Shown: positions 7,958 through 15,077, counted from the stretch's first letter. The stretch: 62,421 nt of DNA from Flavobacterium bizetiae (GCF_902804475.1 NZ_CADCSU010000084.1:1-62421); one strand, 5' to 3'. A program made the numbers and translations. The notes: generated by a model not told the origin, from the letters alone.

Positions 7958-9684
7958 TATCCAATAACTTTTTTAAGTAAACCATCCGTTTCTTTCTCAA
8001 TTGCCATAATGTCCTTTCGAATTTCATCAAAAGAACGTAATGGCTTGTATTGATAGAAATATTTGGTAAAATTCACTTCATAACCAATATTTGTTTTACT
8101 GTCGTCTATCCAAGCATCGGGAACATGTGGTAAAACTTCTTTTTGCATATACTCTTGAAAACCCATTGTCAACGGAATATTCTCAGTATCACGTAAAGAG
8201 GAATCTGCTTTTGGATTTCCTTTTTTATCGGTTATGACCTCGCCTTTTGAATTGCGTTCTGGTCGTTCTACGGTTACTTTAGCATACCCAAATGCTTTAT
8301 TGTCGAATATTTTAGAGTATTCGTTGGCTTTGAACTCACCATAGATTTCGGTAATTTCAGCAATTTGTTTTTTGGTTATTTCATTTCGTTTATTACCTAA
8401 GGATTTACTCATTTTTTTAGAGAAATCGACCGCATTAATCAGTTGAACTTTTCCTTTTCGTTCTTTAGGCTTGTGATTGGATATCACCCAAACGTAAGTT
8501 GAAATTCCAGTATTATAGAACAATTGGTTAGGCAATGCAATTACAGCTTCCAATAGGTCATTTTCTATAATCCATTGACGAATACTAGTTTCATTTTTAG
8601 TTTTACTAGGAGAACCAGAAAAGAGCGGTGAACCGTTGAATACTAATGCCAAACGAGAACCACCATCTTCAGGACGTTTCATTTTGCTCATTAGGTGCAT
8701 TAAGAATAAAAAAGAACCATCACCTACAGAAGGTAATCCAGCACCAAAACGTCCGCCATGTCCTAATTGTTCGTGTTCTGTTTTTACAGGTTTTGCAAAT
8801 TTTTCCCATTTTACCCCAAATGGAGGGTTGGTAATTAAATAATCAAACTTTTCTTTGGATAATTTATCTTCAGAGATGCTATTCCCTTTTTTAATGTTGG
8901 ACGCATTTTGTCCTTTAATCAATAAATCTGATTTACAGATTGCGTATGATTCTGGATTCAGTTCTTGTCCAAATACTTCTAATCGAGCATCTGGATTAAG
9001 TTCGTTCAAATACTCCTCGGCAACAGATAACATTCCACCTGTTCCAGCACAGCAATCGTAAATGGTTTTAGTTATTCCTTTTTTGGTCAAAATATCTCTA
9101 TCGTTCAAGAACAAGATATTAACCATCAGTTTGATAACCTCACGAGGTGTAAAATGTTCTCCAGCGGTTTCATTAGAAATCTCCGCAAATTTCCTGATTA
9201 ATTCTTCAAACATGTACCCCATTTCCATACTAGAGATACGGTCTGGATGTAGGTCTATTTCTTGAAATCGTTTGATGACCATGAATAACAAGTTGTTGTC
9301 ATCCATTTTATTTATTTGGTTTTCAAACTCAAATTGTTCAATAATTTCTCTGGCATCTTCAGAAAAACCGTTGATGTAGTTTCTTAAATTTAAAGCAATA
9401 TTATTTGGGTCAGCAATTAATTTGTCAAAAGTAAAATTGCTTCTATTGTGAAATTTATACCCTGAAGCTTTGTTAAGTAGCAAATCAAAGTCTTCAATTC
9501 CTGTGTTTTTTAATTGTTCGTTTTTTTTTAGAACCGCTTCTTTTGAGGATTCCAAAACACAATCCAATCTTCTCAATACGGTTAGCGGTAGTATCACTTT
9601 CCCGTAATCACTCTGTTTGTAATCACCTCTTAATAGGTCAGCAATTGACCAAATAAAATTGGCTGATTCTTTAATGTTTTTCAT
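7957..9684 (-). CDS. hsdM: Type I DNA methyltransferase subunit M
   Basis: 575 residues, N6-adenine methyltransferase subunit that protects host DNA and forms the core of the restriction complex. The N-terminal HsdM_N helical domain covers about 1-140. The methylase domain shows the HFTPREV motif (about 177-183), the S-adenosylmethionine loop CCAGTGGM (about 211-218) and the catalytic NPPFG (about 286-290). It is the first gene of the operon, with about 600 bp of gene-free DNA upstream containing a twin inverted repeat likely to be its operator. All motifs are intact. Confidence 0.97.
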   Translation of the reverse strand: MKNIKESANFIWSIADLLRGDYKQSDYGKVILPLTVLRRLDCVLESSKEAVLKKNEQLKNTGIEDFDLLLNKASGYKFHNRSNFTFDKLIADPNNIALNLRNYINGFSEDAREIIEQFEFENQINKMDDNNLLFMVIKRFQEIDLHPDRISSMEMGYMFEELIRKFAEISNETAGEHFTPREVIKLMVNILFLNDRDILTKKGITKTIYDCCAGTGGMLSVAEEYLNELNPDARLEVFGQELNPESYAICKSDLLIKGQNASNIKKGNSISEDKLSKEKFDYLITNPPFGVKWEKFAKPVKTEHEQLGHGGRFGAGLPSVGDGSFLFLMHLMSKMKRPEDGGSRLALVFNGSPLFSGSPSKTKNETSIRQWIIENDLLEAVIALPNQLFYNTGISTYVWVISNHKPKERKGKVQLINAVDFSKKMSKSLGNKRNEITKKQIAEITEIYGEFKANEYSKIFDNKAFGYAKVTVERPERNSKGEVITDKKGNPKADSSLRDTENIPLTMGFQEYMQKEVLPHVPDAWIDDSKTNIGYEVNFTKYFYQYKPLRSFDEIRKDIMAIEKETDGLLKKVIG

Positions 9685-9717
9685 TTATTAATTTGGATAG
9701 ATAATGGTATTCAATGC

Positions 9718-9725
9718 TAAATTTA
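9718..9725 (-). promoter_or_regulatory. Possible -7 box of the hsd operon
   Basis: TAAATTTA lies 34 bp before the hsdM ATG and differs in its last base from the Bacteroidetes -7 consensus TAnnTTTG. It directly abuts one of the twin inverted repeats, which would then occupy the promoter spacer. No clear -33 TTG is at the right distance, so the assignment is weak. Confidence 0.35.
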
Positions 9726-9726
9726 A

Positions 9727-9742
9727 TACATTGATTAATGTA
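9727..9742. promoter_or_regulatory. Operator candidate 1, TACATT-N4-AATGTA
   Basis: A perfect inverted repeat with 6-bp arms, TACATT GATT AATGTA, extended to 7 bp (ATACATT/AATGTAT). It lies about 45 bp upstream of hsdM. An identical-arm copy sits 32 bp further upstream. Confidence 0.65.
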
Positions 9743-9758
9743 TTTTATGACTAAAATC

Positions 9759-9774
9759 TACATTAAACAATGTA
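9759..9774. promoter_or_regulatory. Operator candidate 2, TACATT-N4-AATGTA
   Basis: Second copy, TACATT AAAC AATGTA, with the same arms and spacer length as the copy at 9727-9742 but a different spacer sequence. Arms conserved while spacers differ is what a dimeric DNA-binding protein would select. The centres are 32 bp apart, close to three helical turns, so two dimers could bind the same face. Confidence 0.65.
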
Positions 9775-10293
9775 ACTTTTGGCTAAAAGTAATTAAAATA
9801 ACGAATTAAAAATAGGATTTTTTTGTGAAAAATGACGTGAGTGATAAGGGACAATTGAATGTACTTGAATAAAACGGCTTATAATTGCTAAAAACAGCCT
9901 TTTTTGATTTGCATGATATAACGCTTGCAGGAGCAATTATCTTATTATAGTACCAAAAGGGAATCAAATTCAACTATAGTGGAACATTCATTAACCAATA
10001 AATTGTTCAAAAAAATCCAGCCAAAAAAATAAAAAAAAAATTGAACGGACATTCGTGCCTGGCTTTTTCAGACATGGTGTTAGGGTATCTGACGGGCGGG
10101 TAACATAGGCATATCTATAAATTAGAATTAAGAAACGGGGGAAGGTGTAGTCATTAGTGTTAGGAGGGGGTAGGTATTGGTTCAAGGTGAGATAAAAATC
10201 TTAATTCAAAATTATTGACTGGCTTATTAAGGCTTAATTGAGTTAAATGGGTATTAACTTTTTCAGCCTTAATCTTCCAGAAAATTTACTTTT
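9775..10293. other. Gene-free spacer with a GC-rich tract
   Basis: No convincing gene. The first 240 bases are AT-rich. From about 10040 to 10185 the composition changes sharply to G-rich on the plus strand, with ACGGGCGGG at about 10092, GGGGGAAGG at about 10137 and AGGAGGGGG at about 10162. A 64-codon frame on the minus strand (9991-10185) crosses it but has a composition unlike a protein. The tract could be a transfer origin, a replication origin or a structured RNA; none can be shown from sequence. Confidence 0.5.
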
Positions 10294-10992
10294 TTAAACT
10301 TGAATCATTTTGTTGATTTTTGTCAAGACTTTATCCGAAATTATAATTCCTTTATAATCATGATGTTGTTTTTCGATATGAAGGTTTTTAGAAATGGAGA
10401 TGAATTTTTGAAAGTCCATTGAAGTTGAATTTGCTTTATGAATGAAATCAAGAACATCATCTGGTTCTTCATATCCTAGTTGACCTAAAATATCATACAC
10501 TGAAATTGTGTCACCCAATTGATGTTTAGTTAGTATGCTTTCACTTAGTTTTCTTGTGTTGGTTTCTATATTGTAATCGCTAACTTCTTCATTTGAATCC
10601 TCGTTTTGAGAATCCTTTGATGTAATAGTCTGATTTACTTCTTGTTCAGTTGAATTAATATTTTGAATTGATGTTTCATCAGCTAAAAAAGCATCAAGTT
10701 TATCAATGTTAACCGTAATTTCATGTCCAGAGGTGCCTGTTTTTTCATCATAATCTTTTTTAACTGATTTGAAAAAATCATGCTTGTTTAACTCTCTTAA
10801 AACTGACCTGATACCTCCGTATTTTTTTCCGAATTTTGAAGCTAAAGTGTTATTAGTTTCGAAACACACTTTCCCATTCTTTTGCCATCCTAGGATGTAG
10901 GATACAAATAATTTTTGGGTTGAAGATAGTTTTGTTGTCGCTAGTAAATTGTACGATACTTTTACGAAGTTTTTCTTTTGTTTTTCTTTCAT
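10294..10992 (-). CDS. Winged-helix replication-initiator-like protein of the element
   Basis: 232 residues. The first 100 (KNFVKVSYNLLATTKLSSTQ ... LFVSYILGWQ ... CFETNNTLASKFGKKYGGIR ... RELNKHDFF) look like the helix-turn-helix domain found at the N-terminus of plasmid and phage replication proteins and other mobile-element proteins. Here an A-S-x-x-F-G segment leads into the recognition helix. The middle (about 115-150) is low-complexity, rich in Ser, Asn, Glu and Thr. The C-terminal 80 residues form a separate unknown helical unit. It stands alone between two long gene-free spacers, and tandem hairpins lie just upstream. Control of replication, transfer or transcription of the element is inferred; the exact family is not identified. 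Confidence 0.75.
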   Translation of the reverse strand: MKEKQKKNFVKVSYNLLATTKLSSTQKLFVSYILGWQKNGKVCFETNNTLASKFGKKYGGIRSVLRELNKHDFFKSVKKDYDEKTGTSGHEITVNIDKLDAFLADETSIQNINSTEQEVNQTITSKDSQNEDSNEEVSDYNIETNTRKLSESILTKHQLGDTISVYDILGQLGYEEPDDVLDFIHKANSTSMDFQKFISISKNLHIEKQHHDYKGIIISDKVLTKINKMIQV

Positions 10993-11629
10993 AATTTATT
11001 TGATTTTAAATGTTTTTTACTTGTTTTATTTCAGCAGGTGTTGCTGTTTTGGAAGCAGGGGCATGATGTTATGACAACAGCCACCTGATGCTAAATGAGC
11101 ATGGTTGTATTGTTATTAAAGCAGGGGGATGTTGGATGATACTCTATCTATTAGACTATTACTATAATAAATAAGAATAAATATTAAAATAAAACTAGTG
11201 CTAACTATTATATTCATGCTCAGCAAGCTAACAGGCTTTATTTGTTTTTTTTATTCTTCTAGAGAAATAACAATCAATTTAGTTTTCAATTATTTCAATT
11301 AATTCAACTAAAAATAGAATAACATCAACGTACTTGAATTGCGACGCGATTGACCTAATCATAGTTTGTTAGAATTAATTTTAGGAAAACAAACTTCAAC
11401 TCAATATTCTGCTTAGTATTTTATTTTTTCTTTCTAAAAGAATAATATCAACGTTGGGGAGCTTTGCTTTTTTTAGTCAAAACAATATCTCAACTAAAAG
11501 ACAAGTTTTGGCTACGTTCAATTGCCACCCCCCAATTCCGCTCACCCTCCTCCGTAATTTAATTCATAGAAAGTTTTGTACCCAATTGCTGGATATAAAA
11601 GGTTTATGTTAAACTTTTAATTGTTTTAT
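10993..11629. other. Gene-free spacer with hairpins and C-rich tract
   Basis: No credible gene. It holds tandem stem-loops near 11035-11103, a G-run at about 11121, a long AT-rich middle, and a C-rich tract at about 11525-11555 (CCACCCCCC, then CACCCTCCTCC). Such a mosaic is typical of non-coding functional sites on mobile elements, but no function can be assigned. Confidence 0.5.
11035..11103. repeat. Tandem inverted repeats upstream of the winged-helix gene
   Basis: CAGGTGTTGCTGTT (11035-11048) pairs with AACAGCCACCTG (11076-11087), leaving two unpaired T. Directly after it ATGCT and AGCAT form a second small stem around 11089-11103. The pair starts about 43 bp upstream of the start codon at 10992. 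Confidence 0.6.
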
Positions 11630-12061
11630 CTATTCAGAATCGAATAGATAATGAGGTAATTCACTGATATCTTGTTGAACTGATTTATGACCAATGAATT
11701 TAGGTTGTATTTTTTTAAATTTCTTTAAGATTTTTAGAATGATATCTTTAGATAGATTTTCATTTTTAAATTCTTCATCTTCAAGTATTTTAATTATAAA
11801 AAATCTCTCCTCATTTGAGAATTGAACAGTACTTAAAACTTCCCTTTTACCATCATCATGTAATAAGTATTCTTTAGACTCAGGATAAGTTAAGGATGCT
11901 AGAATAAAAAAAAGCAAACCTCGTATTCCTCCTTCCATTGCGTCTTCAAAGCTTTCATCGTTTCTAATCAATCCTAGTTTGCTATTTATCTCCGAAATTA
12001 GATTGTATAAATAGTTCAATTCTTCATTTGTTAATTTTACTTTCTTCATATTTTTTGCCAT
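11630..12061 (-). CDS. Unrecognised protein of the integrative element
   Basis: 143 residues, Lys/Glu-rich, with no signal peptide or membrane span. The N-terminus (KVKLTNEELNYLYNLISEIN) suggests a helical start, followed by a Gly-containing hydrophobic stretch (GGIRGLLFFILASLTYP) that is too short and mixed for a sure membrane helix. The C-terminal half is charged and helical. The family is not recognised. It is preceded by a short inverted repeat (AGACAG-N8-CTGTCT). Position between the excisionase-like gene and the winged-helix gene suggests a function in the element rather than in the cargo. Confidence 0.6.
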   Translation of the reverse strand: MAKNMKKVKLTNEELNYLYNLISEINSKLGLIRNDESFEDAMEGGIRGLLFFILASLTYPESKEYLLHDDGKREVLSTVQFSNEERFFIIKILEDEEFKNENLSKDIILKILKKFKKIQPKFIGHKSVQQDISELPHYLFDSE

Positions 12062-12097
12062 ATTTATTTTATTTTTTTAATGTTATACGTTAAGATT

Positions 12098-12117
12098 AGA
12101 CAGTTCTTTTCCTGTCT
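12098..12117. promoter_or_regulatory. Short inverted repeat AGACAG-N8-CTGTCT
   Basis: Perfect 6-bp arms with an 8-bp spacer, centred about 46 bp upstream of the start at 12061. It is not followed by a T-run on either strand, so it is more likely an operator than a terminator. Six-base arms can occur by chance. Confidence 0.3.
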
Positions 12118-12248
12118 ATATTTTAATAGATTTTAAAAATTATAATTTTTATTGATTTGCTAGAGAAGAAAATCTCTGGAGTTTTTTCAATCTTTAATCG
12201 ATTAGCTAATTCGATATTTTGAGTTTGAGATTGAAGATTTCTTGAAGG

Positions 12249-12542
12249 TTAAATCCTTTTCAAGAGACTGAAATTGCTATTATTATTGAGTATCTCATCA
12301 ATTTTATCAACTGGATAAAAATAGATTTCTCCCAGTTTTGTAAATGGTAGAATATTGTTATCGCGATAGCTAATAATAGTATTGTCGCTTAGTCCGTAAT
12401 GCATTTTAAGATGCTTATTTCGATAAAATCTTTTTGGAGTTTCTATTGTCTCCATTTTGGATTTGAGTTCTTCTAATAGCTTAATAATTGGTGTGATGAT
12501 TTCATTTGTTTCTTTCATAATATCATTGTTTAATTTTGACAC
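12249..12542 (-). CDS. Excisionase-like helix-turn-helix protein
   Basis: A 97-codon frame from a GTG at 12542; an in-frame ATG eight codons later (12518) gives 89 residues and may be the true start. The C-terminal half, KRFYRNKHLKMHYGLSDNTI followed by SYRDNNILPFTKLGEIYFYP and VDKIDEIL, follows the pattern of MerR-like winged-helix excisionases of Bacteroidetes elements: helix-turn-helix, then a Gly-rich wing with a Tyr-Phe strand. The N-terminal part is a coiled helix. Such proteins bend attachment-site DNA to favour excision, or regulate the integrase. A 17-bp repeat shared with the integrase upstream region lies 40 bp before the start. Confidence 0.82.
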   Translation of the reverse strand: MSKLNNDIMKETNEIITPIIKLLEELKSKMETIETPKRFYRNKHLKMHYGLSDNTIISYRDNNILPFTKLGEIYFYPVDKIDEILNNNSNFSLLKRI

Positions 12543-12581
12543 TACAAAGGAAATTCCAAAAGTTGATAATTAAATTCAGTA

Positions 12582-12598
12582 GTTAACAATTGTCAACT
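12582..12598. repeat. 17-bp repeat GTTAACAATTGTCAACT, copy at the excisionase gene
   Basis: Identical to 14739-14755. The core GTTAACAATTGTCAAC is palindromic except at one base pair. A partial copy (GTTGATAATT) is nearby at about 12562. It could be an arm-type integrase site or an operator. Confidence 0.7.
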
Positions 12599-12603
12599 AT
12601 AAA

Positions 12604-13383
12604 TTAAAACTTATATGAATCAAGAGATTCAAGTTTGTCTATTAACTTTCTTAAAACTTTATTGTTTGATTCAGCATCACTATAACTTTTTAATTTTGAT
12701 ATTTCGCTACTTACATCTTTCATAGGAAGTGATTTTCCTTTGTCATTATTATCTCGCATTTCTGTAAAACAAAAATTTTCTTCAATAAATCTGCGCCTTT
12801 GCTCTTCATTTTGAAAATTGAGAAAATTTGATTTTTCAAGGATATAAATAAGCATTATCGATTCTTTTTTGCTTAAATTAAATGTTGCTTTTTCTGAATT
12901 ATCGGTCTTGAATGCGGTATTTAAGTCAATTAAATCCTTTTTAGAACCAGTAGTTGGAGTAAAGTTTAAAAAGCTTATCTCTTGGTTTAAAGAATTGACA
13001 ATAAGGGATAATGTTTCTATTTTCAGAGAAAATGCTAATTTGTTATGTGCATATAAATTTTTCTCGTAGGAAAACAAATTTTCATAAAGCGAACTGTTGT
13101 AATTATGTGTATAAACTTTAAAATTCTCTTCTAAAATTGCTTTTGCTACTTTGGCTTCAGTTAAATAATTATGAATTGTAATAATGTCGGATTTTTCAAG
13201 TCTTTCAATATTTAAAAGGTTTTGGAAATTATTAAATAATTCTTCATAGTATTCTTCTATTGAATCGTCGTTTATGGCTCCAGTGATTCCAGCTTTTTTG
13301 GTTACTAAATAACTAGTTGGCATTGAAGTATGTTCAATTATTCCAATTATGTTGCTAATTGTGTACCTGTGTGTATTTTCCAT
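12604..13383 (-). CDS. Unrecognised element protein between integrase and excisionase
   Basis: About 259 residues from the ATG at 13383 (MENTHRYTISNIIGIIEHTS). A longer frame starting at 13416 would run through a terminator hairpin and is therefore rejected. The protein is soluble and mostly helical, with no motif recognised. Its C-terminal 120 residues contain KESIMLIYILEKSNF, FCFTEMRDNN and a charged helix near the end. The position between the integrase and the excisionase-like gene resembles regulators such as RteC in Bacteroides elements, but I do not see convincing similarity. A perfect Bacteroidetes -7 box lies about 30 bp upstream. Confidence 0.7.
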   Translation of the reverse strand: MENTHRYTISNIIGIIEHTSMPTSYLVTKKAGITGAINDDSIEEYYEELFNNFQNLLNIERLEKSDIITIHNYLTEAKVAKAILEENFKVYTHNYNSSLYENLFSYEKNLYAHNKLAFSLKIETLSLIVNSLNQEISFLNFTPTTGSKKDLIDLNTAFKTDNSEKATFNLSKKESIMLIYILEKSNFLNFQNEEQRRRFIEENFCFTEMRDNNDKGKSLPMKDVSSEISKLKSYSDAESNNKVLRKLIDKLESLDSYKF

Positions 13384-13387
13384 AAAT

Positions 13388-13413
13388 AGTAAAAGCCAAC
13401 AAATGTTGGCTTT
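13388..13413 (-). terminator. Terminator hairpin after the integrase gene
   Basis: AAAGCCAAC and GTTGGCTTT form a 9-bp stem with a 4-base loop, followed on the minus strand by TTTT. It lies 23 bp after the integrase stop. It also overlaps the likely transcription start of the next gene. Confidence 0.7.
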
Positions 13414-13421
13414 CAAATTTA
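13414..13421 (-). promoter_or_regulatory. -7 box TAAATTTG
   Basis: Perfect match to TAnnTTTG on the minus strand, 30 bp before the ATG at 13383. A transcript would start about seven bases later, inside the left arm of the terminator hairpin, so it would escape that terminator. Confidence 0.5.
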
Positions 13422-13435
13422 CATTTTAAATCTAT

Positions 13436-14680
13436 TTAGTCAAATTCTTGTATTAAATTTTTCATATGTTTTTTAACGGTACCGTCAAGTAGCTGTGCGT
13501 AATGTTGCGTTTGTGATATACGCTTATGTCCCATGATTTGACTTATGACTTCCATTGGTATGCCATTTGCTAAAGCAACTGTTGTAGCAAAAGTATGTCT
13601 TCCAACATACCATGTCAGATTTTTATCAATATCACACAAATCAGCAATTTCCTTGAGATAAGCATTCATATTTGAGTTACTTCGATTTGGTACCAATCTA
13701 TTTTCCTCTGCGCACTCTGGGTCATCTTTATATTTGTCTATAATACGTTGCAGTGGAGGAATAACTAAAACATTTGTTTTTACTCCTGTCTTTTGTCTTT
13801 TAGTTTGAATCCAACTGTCTAAATCATTATCTAGGTTGAAATTACCTTGACGTAGGTTCATCACATCAATAGGAGCGTAACTAGTATAGCAACTGAATAA
13901 GAATATATCTCGTGTTACATCCAATCTTCGATTTGAAAACTTTTTGTTTTCTATAGTTCTCAATTCTTCCAGTGTCAAAAATGTAGTGTCAATATCTTTT
14001 AATTTGCCATCATATATTGAAAAAGGATTATTAGTTACCAATCCAATTGTTATTGCATGATTAATCATTGAAGAAATGTTTCTAAGGTATTTTACAGTAG
14101 TATTATTTCCTAAGCCTTTATTCTTACCATGTATTCTTTCAAATCTTAAAAACTCATCGAGACCATAAACAAATTGTCTATTGATTTTATCAAATTGAAT
14201 GTCTTTTGTTTTGTGTTTAGATTGTAGATAATCAAGGATAACACTTACCATTCGTTCATATTTTTCTAACGAACCCTTAGCACGGTCACCTTTGTTTACT
14301 TGTTTTTTAAAATACTCATTATGATTTGCAACAATTTCTAATAAGGATATTTTGTGTTCTGGTTTTTCGTTAAAGCAATAATTTTTTAAATATAATGGAG
14401 TTATTTCTACATTCTCAATGTTAGCCTTTATAAGTTCATGATACTTACTTTCAATGCCATCAACTAGAGATTTTAAATAATTCTTCAGGTTAATTTCATA
14501 ATCAACTCTAACCACATTTCGAAGACTGTTGGTTTTAGACCAACGTTCCTGTAAAATGTACTTAGAAGTTGAAAATGTTGAATAGAGATTTCCGAGATAA
14601 ATTTTGGCATAGATTGCCGTTTCTCCACTTTGATTTTTTTTGTCTCCTTTCAAATAGAAGCTCACTTTTAGTTTTTTCAT
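13436..14680 (-). CDS. Tyrosine recombinase integrase of the element
   Basis: 414 residues arranged like Bacteroidetes element integrases: an N-terminal arm-binding domain (about 1-100, KLKVSFYLKGDKKNQSGETA), a SAM-like core-binding domain (about 110-215) and the catalytic domain (about 230-400). Catalytic residues visible are a Lys near 294-297 (TKRQKTG), R361 in YVGRHTFATT, H385 in MGHKRISQ and the nucleophile Y394 (QHYAQL). The first catalytic Arg is absent: SCYTSYAPIDV has no Arg, as is known for IntDOT-type enzymes. The His of H-x-x-R is replaced by Y358. It lies 273 bp from the tRNA-Ser gene, downstream of its 3' end. Confidence 0.95.
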   Translation of the reverse strand: MKKLKVSFYLKGDKKNQSGETAIYAKIYLGNLYSTFSTSKYILQERWSKTNSLRNVVRVDYEINLKNYLKSLVDGIESKYHELIKANIENVEITPLYLKNYCFNEKPEHKISLLEIVANHNEYFKKQVNKGDRAKGSLEKYERMVSVILDYLQSKHKTKDIQFDKINRQFVYGLDEFLRFERIHGKNKGLGNNTTVKYLRNISSMINHAITIGLVTNNPFSIYDGKLKDIDTTFLTLEELRTIENKKFSNRRLDVTRDIFLFSCYTSYAPIDVMNLRQGNFNLDNDLDSWIQTKRQKTGVKTNVLVIPPLQRIIDKYKDDPECAEENRLVPNRSNSNMNAYLKEIADLCDIDKNLTWYVGRHTFATTVALANGIPMEVISQIMGHKRISQTQHYAQLLDGTVKKHMKNLIQEFD

Positions 14681-14701
14681 ATTTCCGTTTTTAAATTACT
14701 G

Positions 14702-14709
14702 CAAACGTA
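14702..14709 (-). promoter_or_regulatory. -7 box of the integrase gene (TACGTTTG)
   Basis: Perfect TAnnTTTG on the minus strand, 21 bp before the integrase ATG. The 17-bp repeat at 14739-14755 lies about 30 bp upstream of this box, just beyond the expected -33 region. Confidence 0.6.
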
Positions 14710-14738
14710 CTATTGAAAGTTTCCAAGCCCCCGTGATT

Positions 14739-14755
14739 GTTAACAATTGTCAACT
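14739..14755. repeat. 17-bp repeat GTTAACAATTGTCAACT, copy at the integrase gene
   Basis: Identical to 12582-12598 upstream of the excisionase-like gene and nearly palindromic. Here it lies 59 bp before the integrase start, between the integrase and the tRNA, where arm-type sites of an attachment site would be expected. Confidence 0.7.
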
Positions 14756-14922
14756 TTTTGGTACCCTAGTTTGAGGGTTCATTCTCAGGGTGCCAAATAG
14801 GGTACTTGTCGGATACGATTTAAAGGTTAAAATGAAAATGAACTCATTTAGTGATTTAAATCAAAACGACTGGTAAGTGCTGTAAAATATAGGATTTTGT
14901 AAAGTAGGGAAAGTATGGAAAT

Positions 14923-14950
14923 GTAAAAAGCACCTCAATGAGGTGCTTTC
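14923..14950 (-). terminator. Terminator of the tRNA-Ser gene
   Basis: AAAGCACCTC and GAGGTGCTTT form a 10-bp stem with a 3-base loop, followed on the minus strand by a T-run. It starts 3 bp after the tRNA. If this terminator is native chromosome, the element's attachment site lies beyond it rather than inside the tRNA. Confidence 0.85.
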
Positions 14951-14952
14951 AG

Positions 14953-15037
14953 CGGAGAAAGAGGGATTCGAACCCCCGGACCTGTTACAGTCAACAGTTT
15001 TCAAGACTGCCGCATTCGACCGCTCTGCCATTTCTCC
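14953..15037 (-). tRNA. tRNA-Ser(UGA)
   Basis: A full cloverleaf can be drawn. The acceptor stem is GGAGAAA/TTTCTCC with discriminator G. The anticodon loop CTTGAAA holds UGA between GCAGT and ACTGT. A long class-II variable arm (GTTGACTGTAACAGG) is followed by the T-arm GGGGGTTCGAATCCCTC. The 3'-terminal CCA is not encoded. tRNA-Ser genes are common targets for integrative elements, and the integrase gene faces its 3' end. Confidence 0.97.
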
Positions 15038-15069
15038 AGTATGTCGCGATCATTTGCTGATTGCGAGTG

Positions 15070-15077
15070 CAAATATA
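15070..15077 (-). promoter_or_regulatory. -7 box of tRNA-Ser (TATATTTG)
   Basis: Perfect TAnnTTTG, 32 bp before the tRNA 5' end on the same strand. No clear -33 element is seen. Confidence 0.55.

Noticed and set aside
9991..10185. 64-codon frame on the minus strand
   Set aside because: It crosses the GC-rich spacer, has a Pro/Phe-rich composition with no domain, and does not fit a gene; the GC tract better explains the open frame.
12098..12117. Terminator for the excisionase-like gene
   Set aside because: Stem AGACAG/CTGTCT is short with an 8-base loop and no T-run on either strand, so it is listed only as a weak operator candidate.
13384..13416. Longer N-terminus for the unrecognised element protein
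   Set aside because: These codons lie in the integrase terminator hairpin and overlap the likely promoter; the ATG at 13383 is preferred.
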